From assembly GCA_036720245.1 (NCBI GenBank), contig DAIMNI010000014.1, positions 1 through 44,441 of the forward strand: DNA of 44,441 nt, written 5' to 3'. The translations under genes and the position numbers were made by a program. Below, in pieces: positions 8,112 through 17,721 of this stretch. This DNA comes from JAAZMA01 sp036720245 (GTDB lineage Bacteria; Bacillota; Clostridia; Tissierellales; Tepidimicrobiaceae). Within the stretch, counting starts at the first letter, position 1. Every line of letters starts with the position of its first letter. The notes beneath the pieces are model-generated. The model saw only the letters and a list, made by a program, of their open reading frames with translations. It made no database searches and was not told the DNA's origin.

Positions 8112-9737
8112 ATGAATTCGTTATGGATAATGTTAGGTAGTATTCTTATTTTTATCATTGCTTATGCCACTTATGGAGCATGGTTGGCTAAACAATGGGG
8201 AATAGATCCAACAAGAAAAACTCCTGCTCATACTATGGAAGATGGAGTTGACTATGTGCCTACTAGTCCATCAGTATTATTAGGCCATCACTTTTCATCT
8301 ATAGCAGGTGCGGGACCAATTAATGGACCTATTCAGGCAGCAATTTTTGGTTGGGTACCTGTATTATTGTGGATTATAATAGGTAGTATTTTCTTTGGTG
8401 GAGTTCATGACTTTGGTTCATTATTTATATCCATTCGTCATGATGGTAAATCCATTGGGGAAGTAATCAATGATACAATGGGCAAAAAGGGAAAACGATT
8501 GTTTTTAATATTTGCATGGCTAACACTATTATTAATTATAGGGGCTTTCTCTAATATAGTAGCATCTACTTTTGCAGCAACTCCTGAAGCAGCCACATCC
8601 TCACTATTATTTATAGCTCTTGCTATTGGCTTTGGATGGGCAGTATATAGAAAGGGAGTATCCTTAAAAGTAGGTACTATAGTTGGTGTAATTCTTCTAT
8701 TTTTATTTGTATGGGTAGGGACTATATTCCCACTACAATTAAGTGTAAACACTTGGATAGTAATATTGGGAATTTATATTTTCATAGCCTCCACTGCACC
8801 AGTTTGGATATTATTACAACCTAGAGATTATTTAAATTCATTTTTATTATATGCAATGATGGCTGGAGCAGTATTAGGAATTATAATTTATAGACCTACA
8901 ATTCAATTACAAGCTGTTACAGGCTTTAATCTAGGAGATAAACAATTCCTATTCCCAATGCTATTTGTTACAGTAGCCTGTGGTGCTATTTCAGGATTTC
9001 ACTCCTTAGTATCTTCTGGAACTACTTCTAAACAAATAGATAATGAAAAAGATGCGTTGAAAATAGGTTATGGTGGCATGCTTATTGAGGGGGCATTAGC
9101 AGTTATAGCTTTAATTACTGCAGCATATTTAAGTCAAGGAGAATTAACTGAATTACTAAAAGGTGGACCTGTAAATGTATTTTCTAATGGTGTAGGAACT
9201 TTCATGGCTAAGTTTGGTATTCCTTTTGAAACAGGGAGGACTTTTGTAGCTTTAGCAGTTTCAGCTTTTGCACTAACTAGTTTAGATACTTCAACTAGAC
9301 TTGCTAGATTTATTTTCCAAGAGTATTTTGAAGACATGGGGGAAAAATCAGGGAAAAAAGCCGATTCTCCATTAACTAATATGTATGTATCTACAATAAT
9401 CACTGTAGTATTAGGTTCAATCTTAGCAGCAGGTGGATATAAGGCTATTTGGCCAATATTTGGTTCTGCAAATCAATTATTATCAGCCTTAGCTTTAATG
9501 GCCATAGCATTATGGTTAAAGAAGGAAAGAAAGAATTACAATATGATAACTATCCCAATGGTATTTATGCTAGTTGTAACTCTTAGTGCATTAGTATTAT
9601 TGACTATCACTAGTTTTGAATCTGGAAAATATATACTAGTAGTATTTCCAATACTATTATTTATACTAGCCATAGTATTGGCTGTTGAAGGGTATAGGAT
9701 TTTATTTAAGAAAGACACTGCAAAATTAAGTAAATAA
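8112..9737 (+). CDS. cstA: CstA-family transporter (carbon starvation / pyruvate uptake type)
   Basis: The 541-residue polytopic protein has many membrane helices and clear CstA signatures. These are DGVDYVPTSPSVLLGHHFSSIAGAGPI (in parts) near residues 45-72, then GGVHDFGSLFISIRHDGKSIG, then GAISGFHSLVSSGTTSKQI, then TSLDTSTRLARFI, and IFGSANQLLSALALM. CstA and BtsT relatives import pyruvate or peptides. The protein is shorter than the about 700-residue E. coli forms, in line with Clostridia homologues. Its position behind a LytS/LytT pair resembles the BtsSR-BtsT pyruvate system, so pyruvate is a reasonable substrate guess. The Shine-Dalgarno is aaggaaggg, and a strong terminator follows. 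Confidence 0.93.
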   Translation: MNSLWIMLGSILIFIIAYATYGAWLAKQWGIDPTRKTPAHTMEDGVDYVPTSPSVLLGHHFSSIAGAGPINGPIQAAIFGWVPVLLWIIIGSIFFGGVHDFGSLFISIRHDGKSIGEVINDTMGKKGKRLFLIFAWLTLLLIIGAFSNIVASTFAATPEAATSSLLFIALAIGFGWAVYRKGVSLKVGTIVGVILLFLFVWVGTIFPLQLSVNTWIVILGIYIFIASTAPVWILLQPRDYLNSFLLYAMMAGAVLGIIIYRPTIQLQAVTGFNLGDKQFLFPMLFVTVACGAISGFHSLVSSGTTSKQIDNEKDALKIGYGGMLIEGALAVIALITAAYLSQGELTELLKGGPVNVFSNGVGTFMAKFGIPFETGRTFVALAVSAFALTSLDTSTRLARFIFQEYFEDMGEKSGKKADSPLTNMYVSTIITVVLGSILAAGGYKAIWPIFGSANQLLSALALMAIALWLKKERKNYNMITIPMVFMLVVTLSALVLLTITSFESGKYILVVFPILLFILAIVLAVEGYRILFKKDTAKLSK

Positions 9738-9751
9738 TAATAGATTTATCA

Positions 9752-9786
9752 AAAACGGTGGTTCTAGGAACTACCGTTTTTTTTCG
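9752..9786 (+). terminator. Terminator of cstA
   Basis: A GC-containing hairpin (aaaaacggtggttc / gaactaccgttttt) is followed by a run of T. Confidence 0.85.
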
Positions 9787-9820
9787 TATTATGGTAAAAT
9801 ATTAATATAAGTAGATAAGT

Positions 9821-9893
9821 ATTGGTACCCGGTACCAACCTTAATTTCTCCGTAACAAAGTGGAGGCATTAATTGGGAGCGTCCGGCAGGACG
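9821..9893. repeat. Palindrome cluster upstream of the Wadjet operon
   Basis: Three consecutive inverted repeats lie just before the upstream direct repeat. They are the perfect 17-bp palindrome ttggtacccggtaccaa (9823-9839), a stem built from ttaat-tctcc and ggagg-attaa around 9841-9874, and cgtcc-ggca-ggacg (9880-9893). The first half, attggtacccggtac, recurs with one mismatch at 17668-17682, next to the downstream direct repeat. There the other two hairpins are absent. Confidence 0.6.
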
Positions 9894-9915
9894 GACTTAC
9901 TGACTTATTGATAAA
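9894..9915 (+). repeat. 22-bp direct repeat, upstream copy
   Basis: A 22-bp sequence (gacttactgacttat followed by tgataaa) is identical to 17684-17705. The pair brackets the whole Wadjet operon. It could be the scar or att-like boundary of an inserted defence cassette, or two members of a dispersed repeat family. Confidence 0.75.
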
Positions 9916-9939
9916 TAGATTATATTTTGGGGTGTTGTT

Positions 9940-11031
9940 ATGGATAAAAAGATTCAAGAATTCATAGAAGAGTATAAAAAGAAAAGCAAAAAGCGATTCG
10001 ACATAATAGAATTGGAAAAATACATAATTGAAAAACTTGGTGGGGCTAAAAGTTATTTAGCCTTTGGGGGTTATGAGGAATTTTATAAAAATATTGTAAA
10101 ATTTAAAAGTGAAGGAAAAGTAAAGGAAATAAAATCCTCTGATTATAATGGGATGAATCCAGCTTTGAAATTGAGATGGGAAATTATATATAGTGAAGAA
10201 CCAAAATGGGATAATCGTCAAATATTAAAGTACTCGGATTGTTTAGATTTTAGCTATTATGTAAATAATCCTAAATATCAAAGTGAAAAAGAATGGGAGT
10301 ATATAGAGAATATTTATAGTTTTTTAAAAGAAAGAGACTCAAGAGAATGGGCTAGTGTAGAAGAAAGGAGCCTAGAACTTTTTTACGATGAAAAATTTTT
10401 AACAAATAAAAAAGATAGAGATAAGGGTAGATATGGAATATTAAGTAGATTAAAATTGGACTTTGAAGATTTAAAAATGAAAAAGTATGGGGAAATGTTT
10501 ATTTATTGGAATAGGGGAATCAAAAATCCTAAAAATATTATAATCCTAGAAAATCATTCCACATTTTTTTCTTATAAGAGAATTGCAGAAAAGGATTTAA
10601 GTATATTGGGTTTCACACCAGATATTTTAATTTATGGTGAAGGAAAGAAAATAGAAAACAGCTTCTCCTTTATAGAGGAAATTGCAGATATAGAAAATAT
10701 TAAGGTGCTTTATTTTGGAGATATAGATTTAGAAGGCTTTGGGATTTACTTTAGATTAAAAGAAAGGTATCCAAATATAGATATAAATTTACAAAAAGAT
10801 GCCTATATTCATTTATTAGAACTTTGTAATAGGGAATATGTAAATCCTGCAGGATTTTGTCATTCTGAGGCCAAAGGGGTCATCCCCCTTTACCTAGACT
10901 TCTTCATTCAAGAAATGGCCGAATCCCTTAACCAAAGAAACTTCCAAAAACTACTATATCTCTATGATAACAATCTACGAATACCCCAAGAATTAATTAA
11001 TTATGAATATCTATTAAAGGTGATACAATGA
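9940..11031 (+). CDS. jetD: Wadjet subunit JetD (Toprim-like nuclease)
   Basis: The 363-residue protein matches JetD (DUF3322/DUF2220 type), the DNA-cleaving partner of the Wadjet SMC complex that restricts closed circular plasmids. The C-terminal half has the Toprim-like metal-binding elements: E204 in IILENHSTFF, and D261/D263 in YFGDIDLEGFG. The N-terminal half is probably the winged-helix/arm part. It is first in a four-gene operon; its TGA overlaps the jetA ATG (ATGA), so the two are translationally coupled. The gene order D-A-B-C differs from the best-known A-B-C-D order. The start ATG follows a weak ggggtg Shine-Dalgarno. Family assignment rests on motif and context together. Confidence 0.88.
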   Translation: MDKKIQEFIEEYKKKSKKRFDIIELEKYIIEKLGGAKSYLAFGGYEEFYKNIVKFKSEGKVKEIKSSDYNGMNPALKLRWEIIYSEEPKWDNRQILKYSDCLDFSYYVNNPKYQSEKEWEYIENIYSFLKERDSREWASVEERSLELFYDEKFLTNKKDRDKGRYGILSRLKLDFEDLKMKKYGEMFIYWNRGIKNPKNIIILENHSTFFSYKRIAEKDLSILGFTPDILIYGEGKKIENSFSFIEEIADIENIKVLYFGDIDLEGFGIYFRLKERYPNIDINLQKDAYIHLLELCNREYVNPAGFCHSEAKGVIPLYLDFFIQEMAESLNQRNFQKLLYLYDNNLRIPQELINYEYLLKVIQ

Positions 11032-12500
11032 CTATAGAAAAGGGCTTTTTCAATAGAATGAAAAAAATGCAAACCATAAGAATGTTAGGTAGTGGAATGG
11101 ATTTAGGGGAATTAAATGAATATTCCTATGAAATATCCTTCTTGCTAATACAAAATATTTTTAATCGGGAAATTAGGGAAAACCCCAATAGAACTAGAAA
11201 AGATATGATATTTATAACTGAGAAAATTTTAAGGGAGATGGATTTAGAAGGGGATAGGGAAATTGTCGAAAGAATAGTAGATGGCACTCTTTGGTATAGG
11301 GAACCCAATCGACAGGAGGCTTTTAGCACTAGAATTTATAATGAAAATACTAATACTAAGGAAGAATATATTTTTAGATATTTTCAAGTAGATAGAGAAA
11401 ATAGTCATTGGGAAGAGGGAGGGGCTACAGTTTATATGCTAACTGAGGAAGCCCAAGAGATGATTTTTATTACTAGAGAAATCTTAGAGGAATTTGGCTT
11501 TGATTTAGAGCAGTTTTATACTTTACAATTAATTAAAACGGGGAATTTCACCAAGGCTCAAAATAGTATAGATAATTTAATTGCTAGAGTTAAAACTTTA
11601 ATCAATAAAGAAAAAGAATATAGAAGGGATATAATAAGGGATCCCCAAAATATTTTTATAGATAGAAGCATTAGGGGCAAAAAAACAGAAGAAGAAATAA
11701 AAGCCCAATTTGAAGAAGAACAAAAAGTATTTAAAAATATGTTAGCATGGGAAAGTAGATACGACTCCCTGCCAGTGGAGAAAAAACGAGAAGCGGAAAA
11801 AATGTTTGAAAATCTTGAAAGGGCTAGAGGGCTTCATGATACTTTGGCTAGATATGTAATGGAAAATTTAGCCTTAGAAATAGAAATTAGAGTTAAATAT
11901 CCAGAGGCTTTTTGGAAAATATCTAATTATAGTTTTAAAAAGGATATTTGGCAAAACAATATAGTTAAAAATGGAGTAGATAATATGGAGGATTTAGAAA
12001 AGATAATAGCCCCATTATTTTCACCTAAAATAGAATTTATCTATCCCTTAGACTGGGCTTGGTCAGAGCAATTAATTAAAAGTAAAAGGAAATCCACAAA
12101 GGAAGAATACGAAATACTAGAAGAGGACTGGGTGTTTAAAGAAGTAGATTGGGAATTATTAGTAGAGCTTTGGGAAGGAATTTTTATAAAATTATTAGAA
12201 GAAGGTAGCTTTTCCATACTAGAACTAAATCATATTAATCCAGAAGAAAAAGTTAAATGGTTAAAGCAAAGAGAGAATATAGATATATTTATGATGTTTG
12301 TTATCTCTCCCATGGTATTGGAATTAGACTATATAGGAGATGATGAAAGACTTAAATTATATGGATTATTATGTGATAAAAATCCAGAGTTAAAAGCACT
12401 ACAGGGAAAGAAAATTTTATCTCAAATAGAAAATACAGAGGAAAAAATTCTATGGAGAGAATTATATATTTCTCCCTATAGAATTTACATAGAGAGGTGA
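11028..12500 (+). CDS. jetA: Wadjet subunit JetA (MukF/kleisin-like)
   Basis: The 490-residue, charged, mostly helical protein begins GFFNRMKKMQTIRMLGSGM. It sits where JetA is expected, between jetD and jetB. JetA is the kleisin-like subunit that bridges the SMC heads. Visible parts are an N-terminal helical domain, a helix-rich middle with a possible coiled coil (RVKTLINKEKEYRRDI; TEEEIKAQFEEEQKVF), and a C-terminal domain (EEKVKWLKQRENIDIFMMF). I believe it belongs to the DUF5716-type JetA of type II Wadjet, but this was not tested. It starts at an ATG overlapping the jetD stop. Confidence 0.82.
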   Translation: MTIEKGFFNRMKKMQTIRMLGSGMDLGELNEYSYEISFLLIQNIFNREIRENPNRTRKDMIFITEKILREMDLEGDREIVERIVDGTLWYREPNRQEAFSTRIYNENTNTKEEYIFRYFQVDRENSHWEEGGATVYMLTEEAQEMIFITREILEEFGFDLEQFYTLQLIKTGNFTKAQNSIDNLIARVKTLINKEKEYRRDIIRDPQNIFIDRSIRGKKTEEEIKAQFEEEQKVFKNMLAWESRYDSLPVEKKREAEKMFENLERARGLHDTLARYVMENLALEIEIRVKYPEAFWKISNYSFKKDIWQNNIVKNGVDNMEDLEKIIAPLFSPKIEFIYPLDWAWSEQLIKSKRKSTKEEYEILEEDWVFKEVDWELLVELWEGIFIKLLEEGSFSILELNHINPEEKVKWLKQRENIDIFMMFVISPMVLELDYIGDDERLKLYGLLCDKNPELKALQGKKILSQIENTEEKILWRELYISPYRIYIER

Positions 12501-12504
12501 TTTT

Positions 12505-13260
12505 GTGAACTATACCAGTGAAGATATAAGGCTTTCCAGTGAATTGTTTTTCCATCTATTAAACAATAGAATATTAGCCAATACAGATATATTGGCAAGT
12601 CTTTATTATGATAATAATGAAATAAAAGAAATAATAGAAAATATGGCAGAGGAGGCAGGCCTTAGGATTATTTCTACTAGAGAAAATCTTCATTTAGTAA
12701 GTAAGGGGGAGGACTCTATATTTGCCACTAATTATACTCAAATGAAAGAAAAATATAATAAATTAGAAAGAAAAAAGCATTTTTATTTGGCAAATATTAT
12801 TATCTGTATTTATTTAGCAGAAATAGATAGGGAAAATAATTTTTCCTTTAGAATAGAGGATGCGGGAATTTCTTATTATAAATTAGAAGAAATCATAAGT
12901 AATACATTAGATTCTTGGAAAAAGCGAAATGAAGAGGAAGAAAGTTTTTCTAAGGATTTTGCTATAGCCATAGATGAAATACATCATCTTTGGACTAAAG
13001 AGATGTCCCATTCTAAAGAAAATGTAGATGGCACTGGATTTAGTCTGTCTTCTAAAACTAAATTGGGATTTATTCACGAAGCTCTAAAACCTTTAGAAGA
13101 TGAAGATTTAATCATAAGACTTCATAAGGAAAATAGAATTATTCCAAAAGAGGAACTATATGAAAGACTAAATATACTATATCATGGTGGAGATAGATAT
13201 GAGGAAATTATGGAATTATTGAAATCCACTAGGGAGGAAAACCATGGCGAGAATATCTAA
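12505..13260 (+). CDS. jetB: Wadjet subunit JetB (MukE-like)
   Basis: The 251-residue protein starts at GTG 12505, with agaggtga just upstream and overlapping the jetA end. It is predicted to be the MukE-like KITE subunit that binds the JetA kleisin. Helix-strand patterns such as DIRLSSELFFHLLNNRIL and EIIENMAEEAGLRIISTRENLHLV are compatible with tandem winged-helix folds. It overlaps jetC by 17 bases, so translation is coupled. Probably a DUF6063-type JetB, by position; sequence alone gives moderate support. Confidence 0.8.
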   Translation: MNYTSEDIRLSSELFFHLLNNRILANTDILASLYYDNNEIKEIIENMAEEAGLRIISTRENLHLVSKGEDSIFATNYTQMKEKYNKLERKKHFYLANIIICIYLAEIDRENNFSFRIEDAGISYYKLEEIISNTLDSWKKRNEEEESFSKDFAIAIDEIHHLWTKEMSHSKENVDGTGFSLSSKTKLGFIHEALKPLEDEDLIIRLHKENRIIPKEELYERLNILYHGGDRYEEIMELLKSTREENHGENI

Positions 13261-16200
13261 AATTAGACTGACTAATTGTAAATACGATGGTTTAAGAAAA
13301 GAACATGAAAACTCCATATTTGATTTAACGAAAGATGGGAGCCCAAGTCATACATTATTTACTTTAGCCAATGGTGGTGGTAAAGGTGTTATGATGCAGT
13401 TTATATTTCAAATTATGCTACCAGAAACTAGATGGGGGAAAAACAATGGAAATAAAATTATCTCCACTTTTTATGATCAGAGGGGAAATCCCAATTATTT
13501 CACCTCCCATATTGTTTTAGAATGGGTATTAGATACTGTTCCAGAAAAGAGACTGATTACAGGTATGGCCATGAAACCTGTGCTTAAAAATGTAGATATA
13601 GAAGAAAATACAGGTCTGTATTATTTTTTATACACCTATGAACATGGTAATAATGGATATTTCACCATTGAAAATTTGCCCCTATATAATGAAAGCACTA
13701 AGGAAGCCACTGATATAGATGAATTTGAGAAATTTATAGATGCTAATAAAAGGGACTTTATTAAATATAGTCAATCTAGTGCTAAAAGAATAGATGGAGA
13801 TTATTATAGATATTTAGAAAGTCGAGGCATATATAGGGGAGAATGGCTAAATTTAAAGGCTATAAATAAATCAGAAGGCGGAGCAGGGGACTATTTTTCA
13901 GGTGCCAGTGATAATAAGGCCATATTTGATAAAATCATAATTCCTGCCATTAGTGAAAATATTAGAAATTATAATTATGATAATGAGGATAATTTAGTGG
14001 AAATGTTTAGAAGTAACCTTTCCATAACTAAAGATTTGCCCATTTTAATTCAAAGAGAAGGGGATTATAAAGCCTTAATTCAGGAAATTGAACCTTTAAT
14101 TGAAAATGCAGATAGTGGTTCTAGATTTATAGATATAAAAAATAGGCTAATTCAAGAGGGAAATGATATTTATTTTATACTACGAGATGAATTAAATAAA
14201 GTAGATAAAGAAATAGAAAAATGGGAAAATGAAAAATCCAAAGCAGAAATAGAAAAAGAAGAATTAGATTTTAGAAAGGATGTACTAAATTACAATAGAG
14301 ATTTGAAAGAATTAAAGGAAAAAGAAGAAAATCATTTAATATTATCTAATAAATTAGAAGAAAAAATCCAAGCATTAAAAGAAAATAGAGAAAGCTTAAA
14401 AATCTATGAGATTAATAAGCAATTATATTATAAAAACAAAGTAGAAGAAGAAATAAAAAATAAAAATGTAGAAAAGGAAAATTTAATAGAAAACTTAGGA
14501 ATTACAGATATTCAAAATAAAAGGATGGAATTAGATGATGAGATTTATATAGAATTAGATAAATTAAAAGTTAAATGGCAAAGTACAGAGGAACAATATA
14601 TAGGCTATAAAAATTATTGTAAAGCTAATATAGAAAAAAATGAACATAAAAAACATAAATTATCTAATAGAAAAAGTCAGTTGGAAAGGGAAATAAATAA
14701 GTTTGAATTAAAAAGAGAAAATTTAGAAGAGGAAAAGAAGGAATTAGAAAAATACTATGATGCTATGAGTTTAGCTTTTCCTGAAAGAATATTTGAAGAT
14801 TTAATGGAGAGTAAAGATAATCTAAAGAAAGAAGAGCAAGAAAGCACAAAGGAAATAGAAAAGTATAATGAAAATCTAGACAAATTAAATGAGAAAATAT
14901 CTAATTTAGAATATATTAAAAAGGATAAAGAAAAAGAATTAGAAGAACTAAAATTAAAAATAGTAGAACAGGAAAAATGGGAATTAGAAATTGCCAAATC
15001 CCTATGTCATCAATTATTAGAAGAATATGATGGCAGCCTTTTAAATCACAATTGGTTTAAAAATAAAGGGGAGGAATTAGAATTTATAGAAAATAAAAAG
15101 CAAGAGGATTTAGAAAACATTCAAAAGGCCCTTTGGGAAAAAAGTTTAAATAAAGTTTTAAATAAAGAAGAATATTTTGTACCAAATCAGGATGTATTTA
15201 AAATCAAAGAAGAAATAAAATCCTTGGGAATTCATGTGGAAACTGGTGTGGAGTTTTTAGATGGACTAAATAAAAAGGAAAAAGAAAAGGCCATAGAGAA
15301 TTTCCCAGAAATACTATATTCTTTAATTATTGCTAATATACGAGATTGGGAATTAATAGAGAAAAATATAGATGAAAATTTATTTTTAAATAATTTAGTG
15401 CCTATATATATTCGTCAAGATATGAATAATACAAAGAAGCCTTTTAAAAACTTTTATAGCAAAGCCTATGAATTAATAGAAATGGAAAATTATAATTTCT
15501 GGAGGGAAAATATAAATAACGAAATAGATAATTTAGATAATACTATGAGTAGGATTAAAGAAGATTTGAAAAATATAAATAAATTGCAGCAGGAATTAAT
15601 TCATATTTCTAGAATAAAGACGGCATTTTTATTAAATAAAGAATATAGGCAAGAAGAAAAAGAGATAATTGAAATTTTAGAGGAAATTAGAATAAAAGAA
15701 GAAGAAAAGTCCAGTATCCAAAATAAAGTCCATAATAATAAAAATAATTTGGAAGTTTTGGATAAGAAACTAAGTGAATTAGGGGAAATACTAAATAAAA
15801 TAGAAAGCTATATATGGAATTTAAAAGAATTTAAAGAAGATGAAAATAGAATTTTAGCTATTAAAGAAGAAAATAAAAACTTGGATAGGGATATCAATTC
15901 TATCCAATTGGACAATGAAAATATAAGAATAGAATTAGATGAAATCAAGGATTCTTTTAGAAATTGGGAATTTAGTAAAGATGTTATTTTAAAGGAAGTA
16001 AAAATTATCTTCCCAGATTTAGAGATTAAATATAATCTAGATGATAATTATTCTAGCCCCATTATTCCAAATTTTGAAACCTATGGAGATTTACTCTTAT
16101 CTAAAATTCATGAAAGAGAAATCTTAGATAAGGATATATATGCTAAAAACCACGAAATTCAATTAATAGATAAGGATATAGAAAATTTATTTAAAGAAAT

Positions 16201-17701
16201 GGATAGATATATTTTAGAATTAAATAATATAGATAAAAATTGGGAAAGTACTATCTATTTAGAAAAAAGTCTAAATGAAATAAATATAGAAATATCTGCT
16301 TTAAAGAGAAATATTAGGGATTTAGAAAAGACTAGGGAAGATATTAAATCTAATTTAAATATATTAAGTGGCAGTATTATGGAAATGAAAAGAAATTTGA
16401 CTAAGACCGAAAATTTTATAATAAAGAAACACAATAGACCTCCTATAATTTTAGAAATTGAAAATATTTTAGACGAAATAGATAAAGTAGATAGAGATAT
16501 AGCATCTAATGAAAAATTCCATATTGCTTGTATTGAGGAATTAGATAAAAATAGTAAACTAGTAAATAGAATAGAAATAAACTTTAATAGAATTAAGGGG
16601 CAATATGAATTAGATATAATGAGAGGGAAAAAGGATAAGATTTTAAAGGAAAAGCTAGATAATAATATAGATTTAGTAGTAGATGAATGGTTTAATAAAT
16701 TCAATAAAAATAAAAGACAAATAGATGTCACTATTGAAGAAGGGGAAAAATATAGAAATAATTTCTTAAAAATAATAGATATGAAATTAGAAGAAGATAG
16801 ATTAAAGAAACGAATTTTAGATACTGTAAAGGAAGCTAATATAATAAATTTCAAAAATAATTTTATCTCCTTTACTAGTATGAAGGCCCATTTTCAAAAT
16901 GAAATACTGTCTCTATCTAAGGATAAAGAAAAGGCTGAAGAGGCTATGGTGCAATGGACTCATAGGGCTAGTATTCATGTAATTAGAATGGTAGAGGCAT
17001 TAAAGGATATGGTAAATAGTATGAATTATATTAATGAGGCTGGACACTCCTTCCCATTGGTAAAATTAAAAGGGGAAGAAAGACTACCTAAAGAGGAAAG
17101 TGAAATAACTCATCTATTGGAAGAATATTTTATATCCACTATATCTAATATAATTGATTCTAAGGAGGATATAGAAAATCTAGATAATAGAGAATTAAAT
17201 AAAATCATGGGAGATGGGGCTATATTTTCTAAGGCAATTCAAGGGAGATACCCTACACTTTTAGTATATAAAATGAGTGAGAAAAATGAATTTAAATATG
17301 CTAGACCAAGGGATGAATACTATGCTACTTGGGAAGCTATAATGAAGGGAGAAGGCTATTCCCCAGAGGGCTCTGGTGGCCAAACTCTATCTGTAACTAC
17401 ATTCTTAATAATGATGATTATGAGTTTTAAGAAAAAACATATAGGTAATGAAAATCCATCTACAGTATTAATACTAGATAATCCCTTTGGAAAGGCCTCT
17501 GGAAAACACGTACTAGACCCAATATTTGAAATAGCCGATAAACTAAATTTCCAATTAATATCTTTTGCAGCACCAGAAATAATTAAAGCAGAAATTAGCG
17601 AAAGATTTCCAGTATTTTGGGATTTGAAAATTGAAGAAGGAAAAGTGGTGCATGGGGGGAGGATAATATTGGTACCTGGTACTGACTTACTGACTTATTG
17701 A
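13244..17701 (+). CDS. jetC: Wadjet subunit JetC (SMC-like ATPase)
   Basis: This is a 1485-residue SMC/MukB-like ATPase. The N-terminal head has a P-loop-like LANGGGKGVMMQ (K47). Long coiled coils rich in Glu, Lys, Asn and Ile fill about 280-1300, with a hinge-like non-coil patch near 630-760. The C-terminal head has ABC signature SGGQTLS (1377-1380) and Walker B LILDNPFGKAS (D1412). Two departures stand out: Gly48 where P-loops usually have Ser/Thr, and Asn1413 where most SMC proteins have the catalytic Glu. JetC is the loop-extruding motor of Wadjet. Its last nine codons (VPGTDLLTY) and stop lie within the repeat at 17668-17705, so the natural C-terminus may have been replaced. Confidence 0.9.
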   Translation: MARISKIRLTNCKYDGLRKEHENSIFDLTKDGSPSHTLFTLANGGGKGVMMQFIFQIMLPETRWGKNNGNKIISTFYDQRGNPNYFTSHIVLEWVLDTVPEKRLITGMAMKPVLKNVDIEENTGLYYFLYTYEHGNNGYFTIENLPLYNESTKEATDIDEFEKFIDANKRDFIKYSQSSAKRIDGDYYRYLESRGIYRGEWLNLKAINKSEGGAGDYFSGASDNKAIFDKIIIPAISENIRNYNYDNEDNLVEMFRSNLSITKDLPILIQREGDYKALIQEIEPLIENADSGSRFIDIKNRLIQEGNDIYFILRDELNKVDKEIEKWENEKSKAEIEKEELDFRKDVLNYNRDLKELKEKEENHLILSNKLEEKIQALKENRESLKIYEINKQLYYKNKVEEEIKNKNVEKENLIENLGITDIQNKRMELDDEIYIELDKLKVKWQSTEEQYIGYKNYCKANIEKNEHKKHKLSNRKSQLEREINKFELKRENLEEEKKELEKYYDAMSLAFPERIFEDLMESKDNLKKEEQESTKEIEKYNENLDKLNEKISNLEYIKKDKEKELEELKLKIVEQEKWELEIAKSLCHQLLEEYDGSLLNHNWFKNKGEELEFIENKKQEDLENIQKALWEKSLNKVLNKEEYFVPNQDVFKIKEEIKSLGIHVETGVEFLDGLNKKEKEKAIENFPEILYSLIIANIRDWELIEKNIDENLFLNNLVPIYIRQDMNNTKKPFKNFYSKAYELIEMENYNFWRENINNEIDNLDNTMSRIKEDLKNINKLQQELIHISRIKTAFLLNKEYRQEEKEIIEILEEIRIKEEEKSSIQNKVHNNKNNLEVLDKKLSELGEILNKIESYIWNLKEFKEDENRILAIKEENKNLDRDINSIQLDNENIRIELDEIKDSFRNWEFSKDVILKEVKIIFPDLEIKYNLDDNYSSPIIPNFETYGDLLLSKIHEREILDKDIYAKNHEIQLIDKDIENLFKEMDRYILELNNIDKNWESTIYLEKSLNEINIEISALKRNIRDLEKTREDIKSNLNILSGSIMEMKRNLTKTENFIIKKHNRPPIILEIENILDEIDKVDRDIASNEKFHIACIEELDKNSKLVNRIEINFNRIKGQYELDIMRGKKDKILKEKLDNNIDLVVDEWFNKFNKNKRQIDVTIEEGEKYRNNFLKIIDMKLEEDRLKKRILDTVKEANIINFKNNFISFTSMKAHFQNEILSLSKDKEKAEEAMVQWTHRASIHVIRMVEALKDMVNSMNYINEAGHSFPLVKLKGEERLPKEESEITHLLEEYFISTISNIIDSKEDIENLDNRELNKIMGDGAIFSKAIQGRYPTLLVYKMSEKNEFKYARPRDEYYATWEAIMKGEGYSPEGSGGQTLSVTTFLIMMIMSFKKKHIGNENPSTVLILDNPFGKASGKHVLDPIFEIADKLNFQLISFAAPEIIKAEISERFPVFWDLKIEEGKVVHGGRIILVPGTDLLTY

Positions 17702-17705
17702 TAAA
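17668..17705 (+). repeat. Downstream composite repeat overlapping the jetC end
   Basis: Positions 17668-17682 (attggtacctggtac) match 9821-9835 with one mismatch. Positions 17684-17705 match 9894-9915 exactly. Downstream the two parts are contiguous, whereas upstream they are separated by 58 bases. The downstream copy encodes the last residues and stop of JetC. Confidence 0.75.
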
Positions 17706-17721
17706 AAGGGGGGAAGTTTAT

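Noticed and set aside
16255..16854. A 199-codon minus-strand open frame within jetC
   Set aside because: It is a shadow of the AT-rich coiled-coil coding sequence, rich in Ser, Phe, Leu and Ile, without a Shine-Dalgarno site.
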